A stretch of 61,051 nucleotides of DNA from Anaerobium acetethylicum (GCF_900096945.1 NZ_FMKA01000020.1:1-61051), one strand, 5' to 3'. Shown: positions 39,122 to 48,197, counted from the stretch's first letter. A program made the numbers and translations. The notes: generated by a model not told the origin, from the sequence alone.

Positions 39122-40174
39122 ATGAATCCAGTATTTACTCCAATTACACTTAAAAATATTACTTTTAAAAACAGAATCGTAAGATCGGCAACTAATACCG
39201 CTATGGGAAATATTGATGGATCAATTAGTGATAAAGAAATGATAATGTATGAAAAATTAGCCAGAAATCAAATTGGGCTTATCATTACTGGACATTGCTA
39301 TGTGAATCCAATTGGACAGACAAAACCACAGCAAACTTCTATGTATCACGATAAACATATTAAAAGGTTAACTGAGCTTACAGAATTGGTGCATAACAAT
39401 GGAAGTAAGATATTTGCTCAGATTTCTCATGGAGGAGCTAATGTACATGTGCCAGATTTTCCTGTAGCACCATCTAAAATGGTTACGCCAGGCGGAAAAA
39501 TAGCAGAAGAACTTAGTTTGTCCGATATTGACGCTGTAGTTAACGACTTTGTTGATGCTGCTCTGAGAGCAAAAAAATCAGGATTTGATGGAATTCAGAT
39601 ACATATGGCACATGGATTTTTACTCTGCCAGTTTGTAAGTTACGGAACAAATAACAGGACAGATAATTACGGAGGTTCCGCCGAAAACAGACTGCGCATT
39701 GTAGTTAGAATTATCAACGGCATAAAGAAAAGTTGCGGAATCGATTATCCTGTAATAGTTAAGGTTAACTCCAATTCCTATTTAAATAATAAATCCTATG
39801 TTGAAGATATGGATTACTTTATGTCGAAATTTCTAGAGTTAGGAGTCGATGCAGTTGAAGTAAGCGGCTTTGATTTTGCATCGCGAAGCAAAGAAGAACA
39901 CAACTATTTTCTTGAAGCAGTCAAAAAATTGAAATCCAAAACGATGATACCAATTATTTTAGTAGGCGGAATACGGAATCTCGCAGATATGGAGTACGTG
40001 ATTGATGAAGGGATGGATATGGTTTCGATGGGACGGCCATTTATTGCAGAACCTGACTTAATTACTCGGTTAATCCACGGACAAAAAACTTCAAAATGCA
40101 TTAGCTGCAGTCATTGCTTCGGATTATTTTTACGTGAAAAAAGAAGATGCATTCTAGATTCAATTAGAGATTAA
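39122..40174 (+). CDS. OYE-family flavin oxidoreductase, single-domain
   Basis: A 350-residue FMN barrel with site AAGGAG: LKNITFKNRIVRSATNTAMG, FAQISHGGANVH, IQIHMAHGFLLCQFVSYGTN, NNRTDNYGG, ILVGGIR and MGRPFIAEPDL. It ends after Cys residues in KCISCSHCFGLFLREKRRC, just where the larger relative at 18385 continues into its FAD domain. It is therefore the short form and may take electrons from another partner. It is a second OYE in the same cluster, which supports a reductive step on an unsaturated or activated substrate. Confidence 0.88.
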   Translation: MNPVFTPITLKNITFKNRIVRSATNTAMGNIDGSISDKEMIMYEKLARNQIGLIITGHCYVNPIGQTKPQQTSMYHDKHIKRLTELTELVHNNGSKIFAQISHGGANVHVPDFPVAPSKMVTPGGKIAEELSLSDIDAVVNDFVDAALRAKKSGFDGIQIHMAHGFLLCQFVSYGTNNRTDNYGGSAENRLRIVVRIINGIKKSCGIDYPVIVKVNSNSYLNNKSYVEDMDYFMSKFLELGVDAVEVSGFDFASRSKEEHNYFLEAVKKLKSKTMIPIILVGGIRNLADMEYVIDEGMDMVSMGRPFIAEPDLITRLIHGQKTSKCISCSHCFGLFLREKRRCILDSIRD

Positions 40175-40188
40175 AATATATAAGTGTC

Positions 40189-40217
40189 TTGACAAAACAC
40201 CTATTTTAAAATATACT
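40189..40217 (+). promoter_or_regulatory. Promoter of the isomerase-HPr unit
   Basis: TTGACA (40189-40194), exactly 17 bp, TATACT (40212-40217). It is the best consensus promoter in the cluster, overlapped by operator 7. Confidence 0.85.
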
Positions 40218-40229
40218 TGTATATACAAG
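40216..40229. promoter_or_regulatory. GntR-type operator 7 (CTTGTATATACAAG)
   Basis: A perfect 14-bp palindrome beginning at the end of the -10 and covering the start site. A partial second copy (GGATATACATAT) follows. Confidence 0.8.
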
Positions 40230-40269
40230 GATATACATATTATATTAACATATCAAAGGAGGTAACAAA

Positions 40270-40725
40270 ATGAAAATTGCAATTGGTTGTGATAATTTAG
40301 CTATGGATTTAAAAAATAAGGTAATCGAAGAATTTACCAAAAGAGGACATACTTTCGTAGATATGGGATGTAATGGTAACGATTCTGTTGATTATCCGGA
40401 AATTGGTGAAAAGGTTGCCGATGCTGTAGCTGCCGGAGACTTTGAACGTGGAATCTTAATTTGTGGTACAGGTATTGGAATGTCTATTACTGCAAACAAA
40501 GTACCTGGTGTGTTCGCGGCGGTATGCCATGATATTTATTCGACAGAAAGATCTATATTGAGCAATAATGCTCAGATCATGTGCATGGGCGCTTTAGTCA
40601 TAGGACCATCAACAGCCATTACACTTGTTGACAGGTGGTTAGGATTAACATTCAAAGAAAGTCCATCTGCAAAAAAAATCGCTAAGATCAAAGAAATCGA
40701 AGCTAAACACACTATATCGGCATAG
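40270..40725 (+). CDS. RpiB/LacA/LacB-family sugar-phosphate isomerase, atypical
   Basis: A 151-residue protein with site AAAGGAGG. It has MKIAIGCDN, the catalytic loop CGTGIGMSITANK (Cys65) and VPGVFAAVCHD. Relative to classical RpiB it differs at key places: DH near residue 8 is Asp-Asn, the REHNDANV region is RSILSNNAQIM (no His where RpiB has the proposed ring-opening His), and the GGRH-x-RR phosphate-binding tail is KESPSAKK. These changes resemble the erythrulose-phosphate isomerase (EryI/DerI) side of the family. It probably isomerises a short, non-cyclising aldose/ketose. Its own strong, operator-bearing promoter marks it as central. Confidence 0.85.
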   Translation: MKIAIGCDNLAMDLKNKVIEEFTKRGHTFVDMGCNGNDSVDYPEIGEKVADAVAAGDFERGILICGTGIGMSITANKVPGVFAAVCHDIYSTERSILSNNAQIMCMGALVIGPSTAITLVDRWLGLTFKESPSAKKIAKIKEIEAKHTISA

Positions 40726-40880
40726 CCGTTAATAGCACGCAAAAGCTGCAAGAGTAGATTGAATTATTCGTGAAATATCAGGGTTGGAAGAAGCTTTAAA
40801 ACAAAGTGAAGGTAATTAGTTGTATCATAATATGTTTTTATGATTATATCCCAATTGAGAACAGAAAGGGTTGAAGAATA

Positions 40881-41228
40881 ATGTATTTTAAGAAAAGTGA
40901 GCTGCCAGCATATTACATTGGTAATATCCATGACGGGAATGGAGAAATTCTATATGAAGAAATTATCCCTAAAAATAATCTCCCTGAAAAATGCCAGATA
41001 TGTTCATTCATCACATTGGAACCGGGTCAATCAATTGGATATCACGAACATGTCGATACTACGGAATTATATTATCTCATTTCCGGTGAAGCGGAAACAA
41101 TTGATGATAGCACAGAACTGACTTTATATCCAGGGGATATGACACTTACAGCTAATGGGCAAGGACATTATCTAAGAAATACAAGCAAAGAACCGTGCAA
41201 ATTATTTATAGCGGCTTTTAAGGCTTAA
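40881..41228 (+). CDS. Cupin protein
   Basis: A 115-residue single cupin domain. Motif 1 is GQSIGYHEHVDTTELYYLISG with two His and a Glu ligand, and motif 2 is YPGDMTLTANGQGHYLRNTS with a His. A metal site is therefore likely. The product may be a sugar isomerase/epimerase-like or binding protein. It shares its N-terminal pattern with the degenerate cupin at 35036, so the two could be a pair. It is cotranscribed with the isomerase and HPr-like genes. Confidence 0.8.
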   Translation: MYFKKSELPAYYIGNIHDGNGEILYEEIIPKNNLPEKCQICSFITLEPGQSIGYHEHVDTTELYYLISGEAETIDDSTELTLYPGDMTLTANGQGHYLRNTSKEPCKLFIAAFKA

Positions 41229-41310
41229 AGTATTTCAGAGTATTCAAGCAATCCAGGAGTATTGCCAGAGTGCAATGCCCTATTATATTCAAAACAAAAG
41301 GAGGATTATT

Positions 41311-41547
41311 ATGAAACTAAAGAAGATTGAAAACATAGACAAGTTTCTTCAGGTGCTCGACAGCTGCATAGGGAACGTTGAGCTTGTTACAACTGAAGGA
41401 GACAGACTAAACCTAAAATCCAAACTTTCACAGTACTTATTCATGGCAAATTTCTTTTCTGAAGGAATGTTTAACGATGTTGAACTTATTGCATATGAAA
41501 GAGAAGACATTGATAAATTATTTTACTATATAGCTAACAACGCATAA
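41311..41547 (+). CDS. HPr-like protein lacking the phospho-His (copy 1)
   Basis: The ATG at 41311 follows AAAGGAGG; the 78-residue product is the size of HPr. The helix IDKFLQVLDSCIGNVEL matches HPr after its active site, but the LHARPA motif with His15 is absent. The Ser46 region is recognisable as LNLKSKLSQYL. The end has FNDVELIAYEREDIDKLF. Being unable to carry PEP-derived phosphate on His, it would act, if at all, like Crh as a regulator. It is the most divergent of three such genes in this window. Confidence 0.65.
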   Translation: MKLKKIENIDKFLQVLDSCIGNVELVTTEGDRLNLKSKLSQYLFMANFFSEGMFNDVELIAYEREDIDKLFYYIANNA

Positions 41548-41599
41548 TTGATTTTAGTTGTGCTTAACACTCTGAAAACACAGTAAGGTTGGAGATACT

Positions 41600-41833
41600 A
41601 TGGCTAAGGTTAATGTTATTTTTGATACACTAGAGAAAGTAAAGAATTTTGTGCGTATAATGTCAACTTTGAACGGTGAATTTGATTTAGTTAATGGGAA
41701 TTTCATGGTTGATGCCAAATCTATACTGGGAATATTGGCTATAGATTTTAAGCGCACGTTAGAATTGAGAATTATCAAATCAGAGGACGATGTCGATTTC
41801 ATATTGGCACAAATTTCCGATTTCATCGCATAA
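41600..41833 (+). CDS. HPr-like protein lacking the phospho-His (copy 2)
   Basis: A 77-residue protein, 53 bp after copy 1. It keeps the HPr helix FDTLEKVKNFVRIMSTLNGE and the Ser46 motif as VDAKSILGILAIDF, very like KSIMG of HPr, and ends in a helix DDVDFILAQISDF. There is no His where HPr has His15. It should be a substrate of HPr kinase on Ser, or a decoy, rather than a PTS phosphocarrier. A terminator follows. Confidence 0.8.
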   Translation: MAKVNVIFDTLEKVKNFVRIMSTLNGEFDLVNGNFMVDAKSILGILAIDFKRTLELRIIKSEDDVDFILAQISDFIA

Positions 41834-41873
41834 GGAAGTAAGCAACTGGTATAAGACATATTTTGAAATCCCC

Positions 41874-41924
41874 AAAACCTGATAGACTTGAGGCTGATCA
41901 CCCTAAATGTTATCAGGTTTTTTT
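41874..41924 (+). terminator. Intrinsic terminator after the HPr-like pair
   Basis: AAAACCTGATA pairs with TATCAGGTTTTTTT around a 25-nt loop. It ends the unit that began at operator 7. Confidence 0.85.
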
Positions 41925-42063
41925 GTATCGAAAATCATATGTTAATATACAAATACTCTAAATGTTTTTGTGCGGCAGAACCATAATCAATACGATGTTA
42001 ATTCTGATTTTTAATAAATCGATTCGTATTAATCTTTATAAATTAAGGCAAGGGATGGTGACC

Positions 42064-43185
42064 ATGAAAAAGCAGATCATTATCAAAGATAAAAATTACT
42101 TTGAAAGCATTGATGAAATCTTAAAAGAAAACAATACAAAAAGAATATTGTTAGTATGCGGCAATTCATTAGAGAAATTGAAAATTAATGATTATTTTGA
42201 AAATCTGGATATTCCGGTAGTAAGGTTCAGCGACTTCACCCCAAATCCATCTTATAACTCCGTTGTCGAAGCAATCCACCTATATAACATTGCGAAATGT
42301 GACTTCATAATCGCAGTCGGAGGTGGAAGTGCAATTGATATTGCGAAATGCGTCAAATTATATGCTGAAATGCCCGCATCCGAGAATTACTTAAGTGAAA
42401 TCATCGTTCCGAATAATATTAAACTCCTTGCTATGCCGACTACGGCTGGAACCGGAAGTGAATCCACAAAAAATGCTGTCATCTACTATAATGGAAAAAA
42501 ACAATCTGTGGCTTACGAAAGCTGTATCCCAGACTATGTGATTCTGGATTCAACTGTCCTTCAGTCCCTGCCACTATATCAAAAAAAGGCAACCTTGCTT
42601 GATGCCTTTTGCCAGGCTATTGAAAGTATTTGGTCAACAGACTCGAATGATGAAAGCGACGAATATGCCGGTGAAGCAATCAGAATAATTATGAAGCATA
42701 AAGATAACTATTTTAATAACACAGAATCTGGAAACGAAGCAATGTTGATGGGAGCTAACCTTGCAGGGCGTGCACTGAATATCGCAAGGACAACAGCACC
42801 ACATGCAATGAGTTATAAAATTTCTACCCGATATGCCATTCCACATGGGCATGCAGTTGCCCTGTGCCTTCCTAAAATATGGAGATACATGATTTATAAC
42901 CTGCATAAATGTATCGATCCGCGAGGATCAGGACATTTGGAATCGGTTTTTATAAAAATTGCAGAGTACATGGGATGCCAGAGTGCTGAAGATGCCGTTG
43001 ACGTGTTTGAAGAACTTATGACAGAACTTGATATGAAAGCTCCTACTATTAAGGCCGAAAGTGATATCGAAATTTTGGTTAAATCAGTAGACATGAAAAG
43101 ACTAAATAATACCCCTGTCAGTATGGATGAAAAAAATATCAGAAATTTCTACACACAAATTTTCAAAAAATCCATTTATAGTTGA
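42064..43185 (+). CDS. Iron-type alcohol dehydrogenase, phosphonoacetaldehyde reductase-like
   Basis: ATG 42064 is preferred over 42055 because AAGGG lies 11 bp before it. The 374-residue protein has GGGSAIDIAKCVK, PTTAGTGSESTKNAVIYYNG, CIPDYVILD, DAFCQAIESIWS and APHAMSYKISTRYAIPHGHAVAL. These features are closest by eye to the phosphonoacetaldehyde reductase branch of type III dehydrogenases. No phosphonate genes are nearby, so a related anionic aldehyde such as sulfoacetaldehyde or a sugar-phosphate fragment is plausible. It is the second Fe-type dehydrogenase in the cluster and 57 bp from the phosphofructokinase gene. Confidence 0.85.
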   Translation: MKKQIIIKDKNYFESIDEILKENNTKRILLVCGNSLEKLKINDYFENLDIPVVRFSDFTPNPSYNSVVEAIHLYNIAKCDFIIAVGGGSAIDIAKCVKLYAEMPASENYLSEIIVPNNIKLLAMPTTAGTGSESTKNAVIYYNGKKQSVAYESCIPDYVILDSTVLQSLPLYQKKATLLDAFCQAIESIWSTDSNDESDEYAGEAIRIIMKHKDNYFNNTESGNEAMLMGANLAGRALNIARTTAPHAMSYKISTRYAIPHGHAVALCLPKIWRYMIYNLHKCIDPRGSGHLESVFIKIAEYMGCQSAEDAVDVFEELMTELDMKAPTIKAESDIEILVKSVDMKRLNNTPVSMDEKNIRNFYTQIFKKSIYS

Positions 43186-43242
43186 TATCATTTTCCGTTA
43201 CTTATTACAGAAGTAGCGGAAATCCAAAAAAGGAGAAACTGA

Positions 43243-44469
43243 ATGAAATCAAAAAGAAATGCAATTGTCGGGCAATCAGGAGGACCTACTGCCGTAATAA
43301 ATGCTAGCTTATATGGAGTAATTATAGAAGCTCTGAAAAATAAAAGTAAAATAGAGCGTATATATGGAATGATTAATGGTATAGAAGGTTTCTTGCAAAA
43401 TCAATTCATCGATTTAGGGAATAGTCTGACGATGGAAGAGCTTGAATTATTAAAAACCACACCTTCCGCTTATCTTAGTTCGTGCCGTTATAAACTTCCG
43501 GAAAAATTTGAAGATGCTGTTTTCAAGACTTTGTTTGAAAAATTTAACGAATTAAACATTGGTTATTTTTATTATATCGGTGGTAATGATTCCATGGATA
43601 CGGTAAGCAAGCTGTCACACTATGCAGAAAAGATTGGAAGTGATATCAGGTTTATTGGAATTCCAAAAACAATTGATAATGACCTTGTCCTAACAGATAC
43701 AACCCCCGGTTTTGGAAGTGCTGCAAAATATGTGGCATCGACAATAAGCGAGATTATTCTGGATGCTTCTGTATATAATGGACAATCTGTTACTATAGTA
43801 GAAATTATGGGGCGTCATGCAGGATGGCTTACCGCCGCATCTGTTTTATCACGGAAAAACAAGGGAGACAATCCCGTCCTTATCTATCTTCCTGAAGTAA
43901 GTTTTGATTTTGAGAAGTTTCTCACTCATTTGAAAAAAGCACTGCAGAAAAAAAACAATGTTGTTATTTGTGTATCAGAAGGGATTAAAGACGCTTCCGG
44001 AAAATTCATATGCGAATATACCTCTGAAGCAGCAATCGATAAATTTGGGCATAAAGCTCTTAAAGGATGCGGGAGTGTCCTTGAGCGAATAATAAAAGAA
44101 CGCATGAATATAAAAGTCCGTTCAGTCGAATTAAGCATAAACCAGCGGTGTTCTTCGTCACTCATATCTCTTATCGATCATAATGGGGCTCTTGAAGCAG
44201 GACGACAGGGTGTTTTAGCAGGATTAGCCGGAGAGACGAGAAAAATGGTTGCTTTTACCAGAGACAGGATAAATGATGATCTGACTCTTTCCTGTTCTCT
44301 TGTGGATGTAGATGATGTGTGCAATAAAGAAAAGTTAATACCGAATGCATGGATTTTGGATGAAGGCACTAACATTTCAGAGGAATTTGTTGACTATGCA
44401 CTTCCTTTAATTCAAGGTCAGGCAAATATTCCTTTTGAAAATGGGATTCCGCGTTTTGTATATCGGTAG
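43243..44469 (+). CDS. Pyrophosphate-type 6-phosphofructokinase
   Basis: A 408-residue protein with site AAAGGAG. It has VGQSGGPTAVINASL, the specificity motif GGNDSMDT (113-120, with Asp116 as in PPi enzymes rather than the Gly of ATP enzymes), PKTIDNDL (about 141-148) and MGRHAGWLTAAS. It would phosphorylate fructose 6-phosphate reversibly with PPi. PPi enzymes in bacteria also act on sedoheptulose 7-phosphate, which pairs with the cluster's aldolase. This may be its reason for being here. It closes the cluster before a strong terminator. Confidence 0.92.
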   Translation: MKSKRNAIVGQSGGPTAVINASLYGVIIEALKNKSKIERIYGMINGIEGFLQNQFIDLGNSLTMEELELLKTTPSAYLSSCRYKLPEKFEDAVFKTLFEKFNELNIGYFYYIGGNDSMDTVSKLSHYAEKIGSDIRFIGIPKTIDNDLVLTDTTPGFGSAAKYVASTISEIILDASVYNGQSVTIVEIMGRHAGWLTAASVLSRKNKGDNPVLIYLPEVSFDFEKFLTHLKKALQKKNNVVICVSEGIKDASGKFICEYTSEAAIDKFGHKALKGCGSVLERIIKERMNIKVRSVELSINQRCSSSLISLIDHNGALEAGRQGVLAGLAGETRKMVAFTRDRINDDLTLSCSLVDVDDVCNKEKLIPNAWILDEGTNISEEFVDYALPLIQGQANIPFENGIPRFVYR

Positions 44470-44516
44470 CATTAGTAAATAAGATGCATCAATTACCGTA
44501 GCTGAAATAGAAAATG

Positions 44517-44571
44517 GACCATATAAAATGGGCAGTTTAAAATAACTGTTATTTTATAGGGTCTTTTTTTG
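44517..44571 (+). terminator. Intrinsic terminator at the end of the cluster
   Basis: GACC, TATAAAAT and CAGTT on the left pair with AACTG, ATTTTATA and GGTC on the right, then CTTTTTTT. Confidence 0.85.
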
Positions 44572-46168
44572 TGCTTTAAACATAAGGGATATTATATTAT
44601 AAAAGATAATACGATGCAATTTGGCTGGAATGAATATGGTGAATTATTTGAATTGCAAGCAATGGCATATGATTACTATTATTTCTATAAGCTTAATTAT
44701 TTAATGATTGATTGTTTTTCAAATCCTTGTAATTATCCGGATCATTTATTGCAAGCGATAGATAATATAGTGCTATTCTACTTATTGTTACCCCCCTGAC
44801 ACGAGCGGGCGTATGGAAAACATCAGCTTGATGAGTGCAAAGGATGACCCCATCAAGTTGGGTGTGCCATGAGAAAGGCATCATGTTAGTGGGTGCATGT
44901 GAACATAGCGATTTTGGCGGCAGGCGTATGGATGACATCAGCTTTATGAGTGCAAGGAATGACCCCATCAAGTTGGGTGTGCCATGAGAAAGGCATCATG
45001 TTAGTGGGTGCATGTATATATAACGATTTTGATGGCAGGCATATGGAAGGCCTCATATTGATGAGGGCAAGGATGTCACCATCAAGCTGGGTGCAGACTA
45101 CAATCATCATCTTAATGGGTACCTGTAGATTGACATAGGCATTAGGAAGAAGGCCAAACATCACTAAGGCGGGTATAATACTCCCATTAAATTGAATAAA
45201 GTGCGAGAATCGCCAGTGGATACAGAAAGGGAAGGCTTGGATATGAAAGATAAATGAAATAGAAATAGAGACTTATCATGAAGGGAAAAACGATAAAGTT
45301 CGAAAAAGATTAGATAAACAAAGAACGGTGCAATCCTCCGATACCATCTGCATATGGGGCAAAGATCGCAGTGTGGCGAGTCTGCGCGCCCATCTCTTTT
45401 GTTTTTTCGGAAAAGAGTCCGCTAATATCAGCTGTTGAATGTTGAGTACTAGTGGTAGCCCGCAGTGCAAGAAAAAAAGAAAAAGTTAAGAAAAAGAAAT
45501 GAGGAAATAAAAGAATCATTTTTATTTTCTTAATTGGGCTAATCGTCTGCATTTGTTGACAGCGGTGTGGAATGGAAGCATAGAGGAAAAGAACGTTCGA
45601 AATTGTTAAGGCAGTAGCGGTCATCAGATATTGCTCTGTTCAAGATTGCGGGGGTACTATTTTGTACCAGAGTTCAAAGCGACCTTTTGTTACTGGTGCG
45701 AAAGGAGCATAGTCAATTATCTAAGTGACATTGTTTGCGATGCTTTGCCTGCATGAGAAGGGAATCACAATTCTTGATTTTTATAAATAAGGGTTGCAAT
45801 TTTTTTTGTAAAAGCTGCTAACACAAATTATGTACACTTATTACATAATTTGATAAATGTTTTTTGAAATCGATTATCCAGTTTCATGCCGGCGATGTGG
45901 AAGTATCCCAATGATAAGTTTTACAACTACGAAATCCATTAAAGGTGGGAAAAGAGGGAGCCCAGTATCGGTGAAGTATTGGAAGTTTGATGTGCCTTAT
46001 CCTGGGTGAATTAGAATGTTAAGGATAAAAAGATTTAAAATAGAAAAGTTATACTTTGATGTACACTATTAAATCCTATTGTTGTTTTTAGACAAAATCG
46101 CGTAAATTGTGCGAATGCACCAAAACGCATACTAAGATGGAAAAAGAATGACGATAAGGAGTATGAGA
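44572..46168. other. Gene-poor region
   Basis: About 1.6 kb without a supported gene. It contains the 115-bp tandem repeat (44808-45140). A 76-codon frame at 44569-44799 has no ribosome site. Leftward frames around 45276-45624 read as low-complexity and lack starts. No RNA gene was recognised. Confidence 0.5.
44808..45140. repeat. Tandem repeat, three units of 115 bp
   Basis: The unit begins GGCGTATGG at 44808 and 44923 and GGCATATGG at 45038, an exact 115-bp period. Units 1 and 2 are nearly identical over most of their length, including a shared stretch around CCCCATCAAGTTGGGTGTGC and ATCATGTTAGTGGGTGCATG. Unit 3 has diverged. Since 115 is not a multiple of three, it is not an in-frame protein repeat. 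The origin is unknown. Confidence 0.8.
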
Positions 46169-46456
46169 ATGAAAGTGAACGTGGCGAAAAAAAGCAAGAA
46201 GAAAGAACTGATTAAACGAGTTTATTTTAAAGGGAAAGAGGATTTTGGCATAGTATGTGGGGATATGTGTTTGTTAGAATGGGTGGGTAATTCCGGCTTT
46301 GAAAAGTTGCAGGTATTATTTGCTGATAAGAAATTGTGCCTGAAGGGACCGGGATTTGAGGCGATGATCGTATTCCATGAACAAGCTAATTTGGAGAAGA
46401 TGAGTCAATGCAAAATGAAGGATGTTATTACAAAGGTGATTTTTGAAAAAAGTTGA
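46169..46456 (+). CDS. Small basic hypothetical protein
   Basis: ATG 46169 is chosen because AAGGAG lies 7 bp before it; ATG 46163 is too close. The 95-residue product starts with a Lys-rich segment (VAKKSKKKELIKR) followed by beta-rich sequence (VYFKGKEDFGIVCGDMCLLEW, LQVLFADKKLCLKGPGF). There is no signal peptide or known motif. It stands alone between gene-poor DNA and the leftward kinase gene. Family and function are unknown. Confidence 0.45.
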   Translation: MKVNVAKKSKKKELIKRVYFKGKEDFGIVCGDMCLLEWVGNSGFEKLQVLFADKKLCLKGPGFEAMIVFHEQANLEKMSQCKMKDVITKVIFEKS

Positions 46457-46578
46457 AGAAGCATGCCTAACGATATGCAAATATCTGATTCGATGTTATG
46501 GAGATCACATAGGGACAAAATGAAAATGTAATATGGTAATAAATTATATAGAGCAAAATTGGATATGAAAAGAACAGA

Positions 46579-46611
46579 TTCAACTTTGGTCCGGTTCGGA
46601 CCAAAGTTGAA
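46579..46611. repeat. Perfect 15-bp inverted repeat with 3-nt loop
   Basis: TTCAACTTTGGTCCG, loop GTT, CGGACCAAAGTTGAA. It is not followed by a U-tract on either strand and lies in the 400-bp gap between the small gene and the kinase end. It could be a REP-like or mobile-element terminus. The rest of the gap (46457-46859) holds nothing I recognise. Confidence 0.65.
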
Positions 46612-46859
46612 TGACTGTAGCTCATACAATAAGGCTGAGTGTGATATTTGCAGAACTTCCATTAATGAAAGAAACCACCTAGGTATAGTTACGGAACTGA
46701 ATCTATGGCATTACAAAAGATAATCCTCCAATCTGGTGGGAGGGAGCATGCAACCAGATTTGCATTGATGAGATTCAATGTGAATATTATTAACTGTAAT
46801 TTTTAACCAATTACAGTATATTAGAAATATCTGCAAAACACAGAGCCAATTAAAATTTC

Positions 46860-48197
46860 TCAATCCGCCCCAGGAAAGAAAATATGCAGATAAAAGATAT
46901 CCTGATCCGTGCTGAAAGAGATGCTGCCATGATACAGCTCAGTGATATAGCGCATGCTCTTCACTCCAAATCCATGATGGGCTTTGTCTTCCTTACTAGT
47001 CAGCAGAAGTCCATCCTCTATTTCACGTGTTCCATTAAAATAATTGGTTACATGTATAGCACTTAAGCCGTTTTCTTTTCTTATGGAGATGCTGACAACG
47101 CGCTTTTCATCATTTTCCACCTGCTGGACCGCTTCAAAGGCATTCTCAATGGCATTGCTGAGCAGCGAATAAAGGTGGGAGGGAGTGATAAATGACAGAC
47201 ATTTACCGTCGGCTATACAGCTCAGGTGAATATGGTTTTTCTCGCAGAGAAGCTGTTTTTTAAAGAGGATGACGTCAAGAATTTCACTGCCAGTTTTGAT
47301 GTTGGAGTCGTAGATCTGGATAGCGGATTTCAGGGAATCGAGTTCCTGTTCCGTCAGCTTGGCTTCGAATTGCGACAGCTGATGGCGGATATCATGGCAT
47401 TTGATATTAATAATTTCGATATCGCTGCGCATATCCTCGAATTGTTTCTTTTCCACATATAAAAGTTCATCCATGATTTTCAAGTCCTGCCGGAGCTTGC
47501 TCTGCTCCAGAATACCCATACGCAGGAACAGGATGAACAGTCCATACAGAACAGAGAAGATTCGGATAATGAAATTGAGGGGATGATTTTCACCCTCTAA
47601 TGTGCGGCTGAATGCATTGACGGGAACTGAGATAATCGTGATAGCCAGTGAAAAAATAACAATCAGCCGGGCGCTTTCTGTATCATGTCTGTACACTTCT
47701 TTTCTGCGGAAGAGAATGGAAAGGAAGAAACTGATGACAAGGTGTATGACAAAGTATACGGTCCAGTCGCGCCATACAACGGTATCATGAAATAAGGATA
47801 TATCGGCATATGCGTCTTTTCCAAAAAGGATGAGAAGCGTTTCATATACTCTTCCTACAATGATCTGGGTGGCGATACCCGTACACAGGCAGAGCAGCAG
47901 CTCGTGAAGTGCTTCCTGATACAGGAGGATGAGCATTCCAAAGATATAAAGATGAAGGATGAATGTAACCAGGATATTGAAGATAATACCCGGGAACAGC
48001 GTGCGGAGGACGGCTAAAGGGTAGAGAAACGGCAGGGCAAAAATCAATCCGCAGGCAAGCCGGATCCAAAATGAATTGCGTCGTCTGAAAGGAAGGGTAT
48101 AAAATATGATGCAAAAGATCAATTCAATCAGCTGAGCCAGCCTGATCTGATACTGCAAACTGTAAACTCCACAAATTGTTTGGATTAGTTCAAGCAT
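46860..48197 (-). CDS. AgrC-like sensor histidine kinase (GHKL)
   Basis: A 445-residue leftward protein. The first 210 residues form about six membrane helices; a coiled linker (ILEQSKLRQDLKIMDELLYVEKKQ) follows. The kinase core has IKCHDIRHQLSQFE with the probable phospho-His in CHDIRHQ, LYSLLSNAIENAFEAV as N-box and HHGFGVKSMRYITELY as the G-box. This is the layout of peptide- or signal-sensing AgrC/VirS kinases. Its start overlaps the end of the response regulator by 13 bp. No agrB/agrD genes are next to it. Confidence 0.9.
   Translation of the reverse strand: MLELIQTICGVYSLQYQIRLAQLIELIFCIIFYTLPFRRRNSFWIRLACGLIFALPFLYPLAVLRTLFPGIIFNILVTFILHLYIFGMLILLYQEALHELLLCLCTGIATQIIVGRVYETLLILFGKDAYADISLFHDTVVWRDWTVYFVIHLVISFFLSILFRRKEVYRHDTESARLIVIFSLAITIISVPVNAFSRTLEGENHPLNFIIRIFSVLYGLFILFLRMGILEQSKLRQDLKIMDELLYVEKKQFEDMRSDIEIINIKCHDIRHQLSQFEAKLTEQELDSLKSAIQIYDSNIKTGSEILDVILFKKQLLCEKNHIHLSCIADGKCLSFITPSHLYSLLSNAIENAFEAVQQVENDEKRVVSISIRKENGLSAIHVTNYFNGTREIEDGLLLTSKEDKAHHGFGVKSMRYITELYHGSISFSTDQDIFYLHIFFPGAD

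Noticed and set aside
44569-44799. Possible 76-residue gene
   Set aside because: It starts inside the terminator T-tract, lacks a ribosome site and ends at the edge of the gene-poor region with no recognisable motif.
45011-45026. Another TGTATATA operator copy
   Set aside because: It reads ATGTATATATAAC, breaks the TAC half and lies inside the tandem repeat with no promoter.
44808-45140. Repeats resembling a CRISPR array
   Set aside because: The units are 115 bp and adjoin directly with no short repeat/unique spacer pattern, and no cas gene is present.
45276-45624. Leftward small genes in the gene-poor region
   Set aside because: No ribosome sites, odd composition, and overlapping frames of similar length; nothing protein-like could be supported.
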